This document shows positions 56,976 to 64,000 of a DNA stretch of 64,000 nt, one piece after another. Position 1 is the stretch's first letter. Every line of letters begins with the position of its first letter. The notes under the pieces were generated by a model. It was given only the letters and a program-made list of their open reading frames with translations, was not told where the DNA came from and ran no database searches. The translations under genes were made by a program, and so were the position numbers. The stretch covers positions 124,001 to 188,000 of the forward strand of contig NCSJ02000019.1 in assembly GCA_002812745.2 (NCBI GenBank), given 5' to 3'. This DNA comes from Scytalidium lignicola (taxonomy: Eukaryota > Ascomycota > Leotiomycetes).

Positions 56976-59272
56976 ATGGCCCCTGATAGAGGAGCAACAA
57001 CGAGTCCCGACTATCAGTCAATCTCAAATATCGCAGCGATGTCATCGGCGGATAGTAATGCAGATAGTTTATCAGAGCACCAACGCCGGAGGAGCCAGAC
57101 TCGAAGATTAGTTGCCAAAAATGCAAGCGAGGGTCAGAATTTCACCATTCGGGGAATCCTGGTCGGTCTCGGAGTTGGACTGATAATATGCTTTTCGAAC
57201 ATGTATTTTGGGTTGCAAACTGGGTGGGTTTCAAGTATGGCCATGCCGGCGTCACTCATTGGCTTTGCATTCTTCAAAACGTTGGCTAGACATTTAGATC
57301 TGCCCTTCAGTCCTGTCGAAAATGTCCTTATACAAACAGTGGCTGGATCAATGGGTACTATGCCACTTGGTTGCGGCTTTGTAGGAGTGATCCCGGCACT
57401 GAACTATATGCTTAAACCTGAAGAACAAGGGCCATTATTCTTGAGTCTATGGAAACTTATCATTTGGTCTTTGGGATTATGCTTTTTCGGAGTTGTGTTC
57501 GCTGTGCCTTTACGGAAGCAGGTGATAATAAGAGAAAAGTTGAAGTTTCCGTCAGGGACCGCAACGGCTTTAATGATTGGAGTACTCCATGGAGCAGGAG
57601 GAAAATCAGAAGGAGCAACGGCTAGTCTGCAAACCTCAGAAAGTGCACAACGAATTCCTTCTAACGATCCTTCTGTGTCTGGCCGAGAAAGAAATACTGC
57701 TCCGGATGAAGAGGACCATATCAAGGACCAGAGAAAAGATTGGAAGTCAAAAGTTCGACTCCTAGTAATATCCTTCGCCATATCTGGCCTGTTTACTCTC
57801 ATGACCTATTTCTTTCCTATTCTTCGCAATATCCCTATTTTTGGATTTACTCTTGCTGAGACTTGGTTATGGTCACTCAATCCGTCCCTAGCATATGTTG
57901 GCCAGGGTATAATCATGGGACCTGCAACAACTGCACATATGCTTATTGGAGCAATAGTTGGCTGGGGAGTACTCTCGCCATTAGCAAAGTCAAAAGGCTG
58001 GGCTCCAGGGGATATTTCTGATTGGGAGAAAGGGAGTAAAGGCTGGATTGTTTGGATTTCCTTAGCTATAATGCTTGCAGATTCGGTCGTCAGCCTTGGT
58101 TATACAGCTATACAACCACTGCTAAGCCATGGAACTGGGCCTGTTAAGGGAGCATTTCGAATGTTACGAAAAGGGGACTGGTCCGGTCTGATGAATATCG
58201 GAAGCAGCAGGAGTTCTAAGGGCTATGCGCCTATTTCAGGGAGCGACGAAGTATCTACTCCTCTTGCAACAAATCTATCAGGATCTGGTACGCTTGAGGA
58301 GATTGATGACACTTCAGTCCCCCATCAAAGACTGGATATTTTAGAAGACCCAATAGATCCAGAGGTCCCACCAGAGCATTTAGTCAACCAGTCGACTGTA
58401 TGGATAGGGCTTGTATTATCCATTGTTCTCTGCGTTGCCAGCATTCGAATAGTCTTTGGGCCTCTTGTACCGATATTCGCCACAATCATCGCAGTATTGA
58501 TGGCCCTACTCCTCTCCATCATGGGGGTCCGTGCCCTTGGTGAGACAGATCTGAATCCAGTATCGGGAATCAGTAAACTCGCCCAGCTTTTCTTTGCTCT
58601 CATCATACCGCAGTCAAATCCAAATTCAGTTCTGATAAACCTGGTCGCGGGGGCTGTCTCCGAAGCAGGCGCTTTGCAGTCCGGAGACCTCATGCAAGAT
58701 CTAAAAACTGGTCATCTGGTGGGTGCCGCACCAAACGCCCAATTCTGGGGCCAGATCATCGGAAGCGCTGTAGGGGCCGTTGTCAGTGCTTTTATTTATA
58801 AACTGTATACCAATGTTTATGAAATCCCCGGAGATCTTTTTCAAGTACCAACTGGCTTTGTTTGGATATTTACTGCTAGACTGGTCACCGGCAAAGGTTT
58901 ACCTGATATGGCTGGTCAATGGGCGATGGGGGCTGCTTTTTTATTCACAGTAACTACTGTTAGTCGGATTTATGGAAGAGGGCAGCGCTGGCAATCGTAT
59001 ATACCTGGTGGGATTGCCGTCGCCGTTGGTATGTCCTCTTGCAAATATCTCGTGCTAGCGTTTATCAGACTAATATTTTTCTAGGCATGTATAATGTGCC
59101 ATCCTTTACATTGGCAAGAGCCCTTGGTGGTTTACTTGATTGGTACTGGCGGTCGTATCGAGAGCGAGAGGAGACTCCAATAGTTATCCTTGCAAGTGGT
59201 TTGATTTTAGGAGAAGGGGTAGTAAGTATCGTCAACCTGGTTTTAGCCAGTTTGAACGTACCGCATATGTAA
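56976..59272 (+). CDS. OPT-superfamily transporter (YGL114W-like)
   Basis: Two exons, 56976-59028 and 59085-59272, give 746 residues. The ATG at 56976 is the first in the frame, which otherwise opens at TTG; another in-frame Met lies at 57039. The protein is a multi-span membrane protein of the oligopeptide transporter superfamily. Family text includes FTIRGILVGLGVGLIICFSN, MYFGLQTGWVSSMAMPASLI, LKFPSGTATALMIGVLH, GQGIIMGPATTAHMLIGA and GAVSEAGALQSGDLMQDLK. The last suits the YSL-like half of the superfamily. A hydrophilic loop (about 390-460) interrupts the membrane core. The transported substrate is not known; relatives carry oligopeptides or metal chelates. The gene converges on rav1. Confidence 0.9.
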
Positions 59273-59656
59273 CAAGTTTCTCACCAGCCTTATCCTAAGC
59301 CATTAGCGAGTTTCGTCAATTGGAATAATCCTAAAGTACATATTCTGCCTAGATATAGCTGGACCCCACCTCTGTAACCCACATTTTATCCTAACATAGT
59401 AAAAATATAAATATAGAGAAAGAAAGAATAAAGCTGCTACTAGTTCATCGCTCCTCTTACTAATCAAGAGGCCAGCTGAGTTATGTGTATCTGACTAGTC
59501 ATTCCCTATCCTCATCCGGCGTGTCTTATTGTGGAAGCACTGCAACTCCACGATAATCCGTCGTTATGTGGATTTCCCCATGAACTAAACTGAATTTCCA
59601 TAAAATTGCTGCAAACACTGTTATCGTATTATAGGTATTTAATACAGAGCCAGAAC
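59273..59656. terminator. Convergent 3' region of the OPT and rav1 genes
   Basis: This 384-bp tail-to-tail gap has an AATATAAATATAG element near 59404-59416 that suits a polyadenylation signal for the OPT gene. No gene is seen. Confidence 0.4.
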
Positions 59657-62600
59657 TTAGAAGCCGAAGCTATCAAGAAGAGAATTTGCGTCCGGCTCCT
59701 CAAAAGCACGGGGTGGTTGTTTGTGCACACCTCCCGATTTCATGTCTATAGGCAACTTTGGAATTGGAAGATCTGCGACAACCAACGAACTGCGGCGGCG
59801 TAGCAAGGATCGTGGATCTGCATCTCCACCTAAATATTTGAATGTAGTAGCAAGTGGTACAAGGAATTCCCAGTTACGAACTTTGATCATTGTTAGTAAT
59901 ATCATTCTTTTTCAATAATGGACCAAGTATATTTCTCACCAAGATCGAGTGCCAAGAGATCACAGCCCATTCGGTCATATAGCTGAGCGCTGTGGAGTAC
60001 GAACGCCCACTCTACCTTTGGGGTCACCTTTGATGCTCCCCGAAGAGTCTGCAAAGTCTTTTGCCTCAGTTTCGAGTATAGGACAACAAGGCCCGGATCA
60101 TCTGCAAGGAAAAACTTTGCCTGGAGATCGGGAGTGCGAGGTGTTTCAAGCAAAGTATACACCGGAGACTGCGACATCTTAGTATAATGCAATAGCCAGC
60201 AATGATATACCACCTACAATTAGAGCCCTAACTGACATATCTCGTCTACGTAACATCCAGAAGGCCCAAGACGCAAGCCATCTATTACCTTCTTGGGCAG
60301 CTAAGGGTAGAACTTTCTCTTCAAGCAATTCCTTTAAAACTGGGCCCCCTTCACCCTCATATACCCTTGTTACAGCTATAGCAAGCTGCAGATCTTTCAA
60401 CTGGTTTATAATTACGTTGACAGAGTCCTTTAGACAGTCGGCTAACAGGAAAAAAGCAGCGGCATACTCTAGTTCTCACGATTAAAATATAACACTGACC
60501 ATTAAGAAGTGATGCTTACCAAATCTTCGTTTTCCCAACAAGGCATAAGCATTCTTTAAGGCTACAGTTTTCCATTTTTGCTCCTGGAAGTTATTGGATA
60601 GAAGCCTGACGGTCGCAGTTTGCTCACGGTTCCAACTGGCCATGCGCCACAAACCCTGGAGTATCGCTTTCTTTTTGAGGGCTAGATAAAACAAACTACA
60701 GTCAACCGGATTTTTTAGATCCGTTTTAGTATACTCGTTTCGAGCAATTACCTCGAATTGCGATTTCTGTGTAATTCCAAATAAGTCTTTGTTTTGTAAT
60801 AAACTCACGTAAAGAAACATCTTACCAGGGTATTAGAGTCCGTAATCCACATAAATAAGCCACTTTCGCGTGCATGCTCCCAGAGCAATCTACCATGGAA
60901 GTGGCGAGATACCATATCTATCAAAACATCCTGGCTGCTGCTATGATATGCCCAGTTAAACTCTCTCCAAGACAGTGATATCTCATTGGTTCTACCCCGG
61001 TGTAATATATGTTGTCGAAAAAAGAGCATAAACCTTGCCGCATTATCATCCATAGATCTCCTTTGTTTTTCAACAACCGCCACACACTCTACTATGTCAG
61101 CCAGATGGATTTGTTCTTGCCTTGACAACTGAGGCAACGTAAACTTCGTAAGCTTTTCATTGATGGATGATGCAACAGCCTCTGTAATAGTCTCGGCGTC
61201 GTCCGCTTCGGAAAAACTATCAAATACAAGCTTTTGGCCCTTTTTTGATCCATTTAGAGGAGAGGTATCCTATTAAAGTTAGCTGAAGCTAAGTTAACTA
61301 GGTTTGAATCTCACTTCGGAATCGGCGTAGAACTGATCTAGCTCCAACCCGAGATAGCTGTCCAAAAAATCACCTTCTACGAAGAACTTCAGTGCTTTGT
61401 ATAGTGCTAAGAGCACACACTGAACAAGAGTGTTCTTGCCCGCAAGGATTAGCTGGCCGAGAAATTGAGGATGATACAAAGGCAGTGGACCATTAAGCCT
61501 GGTAACGACCTCAAAAAGATCCCAACTTTTCTTCCCGTAGGGGTTTCCAAGAGAACTTAGTATTGGGGCAGACTGATCTACTTCTTTGTCATAGATAAAT
61601 AGTTGATTCCCTGCACCAATTATTAAGTTCCCGCCGCTCAGCCATGTAGAATCACCGATTGGATGCGGTGTGAGACCTCGAATGTCGATTTCTCGGATAG
61701 GAGCCCATGCTGGGCCCTTATTTAAGTAATCATACCGCATTTGAGCCAAAAGAACAACTCTATAAGGAAATCCTACCGCTAGGATTGATTGGTCATCGGG
61801 AGTAGAAGTCCAATCAAGATCTTGAATAATATCCTGGGCCTCATAGTCTTGATCGAACTCAAGCTGTGCCCCTCTTACATCCCATATAGTCAATTTATCT
61901 CTGCGAGCGTTTACGAGAGCTGCTTTGCGTATTGAACTACCGCTTGCCAGTGCTGGCTCCATTATTCCAGTATCGACGGAGCAGGTTTGAAGCCAATCCA
62001 CTTGTTTCCTCGGGAGATCAAGCCTTGCTGTCCAGGATCGCAGGACACCAGAATGCGTATAGGAGATGGCGATATCTCTCGCAAATGTGTCTAGGAATCC
62101 CGAAACAACAGGAAGTGAGCCGGCGGGATCCACTGGGAGGACATACGCTAAATCATCAGACTCCCCTAACTGGAATCTACAGAACTCGCGAATAGAAGGG
62201 CATATATATTCATTTGATTCCTTGTCTCCAGCCGTCACCTCCGGTATATAAATCTCCCACACAATTCCATTCATCCTTGATGTTATAGTGGTGACATGCA
62301 CAACTGAGCCTTTGTTCACTTCAGGAAGTAGAAGTATGCATAATGGTTTTCCTACAACGGAAAAGCTATGAGTTGCTAGGCGCGTCCCTTTGAAAGATCT
62401 GGTATCCCATAAAGCAATGCTGTCATGATGTAAAAAAATCACAAACCGACCGTTCCTTAGGACGCACATCCTATGTATGTGATTCCGCTCAGCAATGGTG
62501 CTGTGTCGAAGGACAGATGTACCTTCTAGTTGTGCATGCTTCCAGACAATACATTCGTTTCCTTCAGTTCGCGACACAACGGAGAGTCCGCTTACGTTGC

Positions 62601-63968
62601 GGACTATTTTCTTTATAGGAGCAGAATGTCCCGACCATACTGTAGCAGACTTAAGTCTATCAGACCGTCTAGAGGGATCGAACAAGTCGGCCACATTGGT
62701 TTCAAAAACTTCAATACTACCGTCAAAACGATGAACTACAATGTTCAAGCTCCCGCGCGATTTGTTGAAGAAATTGTAAATCTGGACAAAGCCAAAATCA
62801 TCTTTGAGGCTATTCGACAATCCTAAACATACACCGTCCACATGAGCAATGTTGAAGATGTTACTCTTCTCATGCGGCTTGGAACCTGGATTCTCAATAC
62901 CCCAAGCAGACATATGGCCTTGAGCATCCAGAACGACACAAATCTCCGGATTACGATTGGCAACCTCGATTAGGTGGGCGAGAGCTTGGTCATCTCGTGG
63001 ATCCCCGGACGTTTTGGACTGGACTGAATTCTCTGTTGCCAAGGAGAAGTCCCGCCCATCGATGATAAACGCGTATCTCAGGACCGAAACCCCAGAGCCC
63101 ATGGGTGTCCGAGGCTGTATAGACTCAGACAAATCGATTTGACCCCATAAGTGTAATATTTGTAAATCATGCGGGTTAGTAGTAACCCAGATCCGCAGTT
63201 TGTTATCCATACATATTGTATAGAGGACATTATCGATGGTCTGCCCTACATGAGATGGCTTCCTCCAGTGAATATTAGTAACAGTACTTGGGTGGGGTAG
63301 ATAAGTAAAGTCAAAGCAGGTGTCATCTGAGCCGAATGCAAGCCTCCTCCAGATCTTTACCAGCCGGTCGTATTCTCCAGTTGTGGCAATATAAGAAGAA
63401 TCATATGACAATTTGGCATATTTGACAGCATTTGCAAGATCCTTCTTCCAAACTTTCCTCGCTTGGTCTAAAGTTGAGCACAAATTGAGAGACAATCCTC
63501 CAATGAGGAGTTCTTCGCCAACTCCCCAACATATTGTTCGCACTGCGTCTTTTTCGTCGTCTAGAGGAATACTATGTTGCAGCGACCACTGTATCCAGGT
63601 CAGCATCACGACCCGACTGTTTTTGAACTATATTGTTAAACCTTCAGGGCATTCTCATCTTGGCCATATGGCTTGTAGACACGGACATTCGATCCGGCAC
63701 ATGTCACTATCTTTCCAGAAGCTTCATCAATGGCAATGGCTGTGAGCTGCGTCTCGTCGTCGTAGACAGTTTGGACGATGCCATCTGTTCCGTTCAGAAT
63801 AATGAACGCATTCCCGCTGATATATCCCTTTGGTAGCGGCTACTTAGCATCTGCTATTTAGAGTATAGTATAGCATTCCAAACTTACAATGAGTTGTCTA
63901 TCATTCCAGTAGCTGGTACAGACAGCTTGGAGCTTGGCCTCTGCCTTCCCAGGTAGCACAGTTCGCAT
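59657..63968 (-). CDS. RAV1: RAVE complex subunit Rav1 (rabconnectin-3/DMX family)
   Basis: Eight exons join in phase: 63968-63888, 63827-63642, 63588-61315, 61269-60826, 60766-60520, 60468-60218, 60177-59940 and 59880-59657. The total is 1314 residues, close to yeast Rav1. The protein is the WD40 scaffold of the RAVE complex, which reassembles the vacuolar V1-VO ATPase. The N-terminal half is a WD40 propeller region (YDRLVKIWRR, NKLRIWVTT, GVLRSWTARLD). The C-terminal Rav1 domain shows HGRLLWEHARESGLFMWI, GLWRMASWNREQ, EYAAAFFLLADCLKD, LAIAVTRVYEGEGGP, and near the end SLLRRRSSLVVADLPIPK. The ATG at 63968 starts a short first exon (RTVLPGKAEAKLQAVCTSYW), so the gene is complete, with only its promoter outside the window. 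Confidence 0.93.
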
Positions 63969-64000
63969 ACTATTTTGCCCAGAGGACGTCAAAGAGCATG

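Overview
The window is a nuclear contig from a filamentous ascomycete (Pezizomycotina; I favour Eurotiomycetes but cannot prove it). The evidence is the many short introns (about 45-90 nt) with GT..AG ends and CTAAC/CTGAY-like branch points, the single-gene transcription units, the two fungal Zn2Cys6 regulators, the DASH subunit Dad3, a HymA/Mo25 scaffold and a RAVE subunit Rav1. Several exon chains given here were built by joining reading frames across splice sites. In most cases phase and family similarity agree across every junction.

Layout. (a) 1-2421, minus strand: 5' part of a WD40 protein that runs off the left edge. (b) 2.4-13.7 kb: a gene-poor, microsatellite-rich stretch with one small conserved gene (9511-9984). 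It carries a strongly strand-biased pyrimidine leader, repeated GTACTGTAC-type motifs and one orphan promoter-like site. (c) 13.7-19.4 kb: an AT-rich graveyard with a stop-riddled LTR-retrotransposon integrase and other pseudogene fragments. (d) 19.5-28 kb: an accessory island of a MATE exporter gene with one in-frame TAG, a Dal5-like (allantoate/ureide) MFS permease, an N-carbamoyl-amino-acid hydrolase (M20 family) and a small Zn2Cys6 regulator. A 14-bp motif, GATACAGTCCCGCG, recurs in the intergenic regions here. This looks like a small ureide or N-carbamoyl scavenging cluster.

(e) 28.7-34.2 kb: housekeeping genes (Trm2-type tRNA m5U methyltransferase, mitochondrial ribosomal protein uS5m, DASH Dad3) plus two small unrecognised genes. 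(f) 35.3-42 kb: a second Zn2Cys6 regulator next to an ABCG half-transporter, then a PPOX-type FMN-binding protein. (g) 42.1-64 kb: a dense housekeeping run of PRMT3, HymA/Mo25, a SWIB-domain SWI/SNF-RSC subunit, a short-chain dehydrogenase, a PDK1/Pkh kinase, a conserved disordered protein, an OPT transporter and Rav1. Rav1 is complete, with its ATG at 63968.

Six Ns all sit at or beside homopolymer runs. One at 26267 breaks the hydrolase frame and is almost certainly an assembly artefact. No tRNA, rRNA, CRISPR array or intact transposon was found. The best leads are the shared 14-bp motif and gene cluster, and the RIP-like nonsense mutation in the MATE gene beside the decayed retrotransposon.
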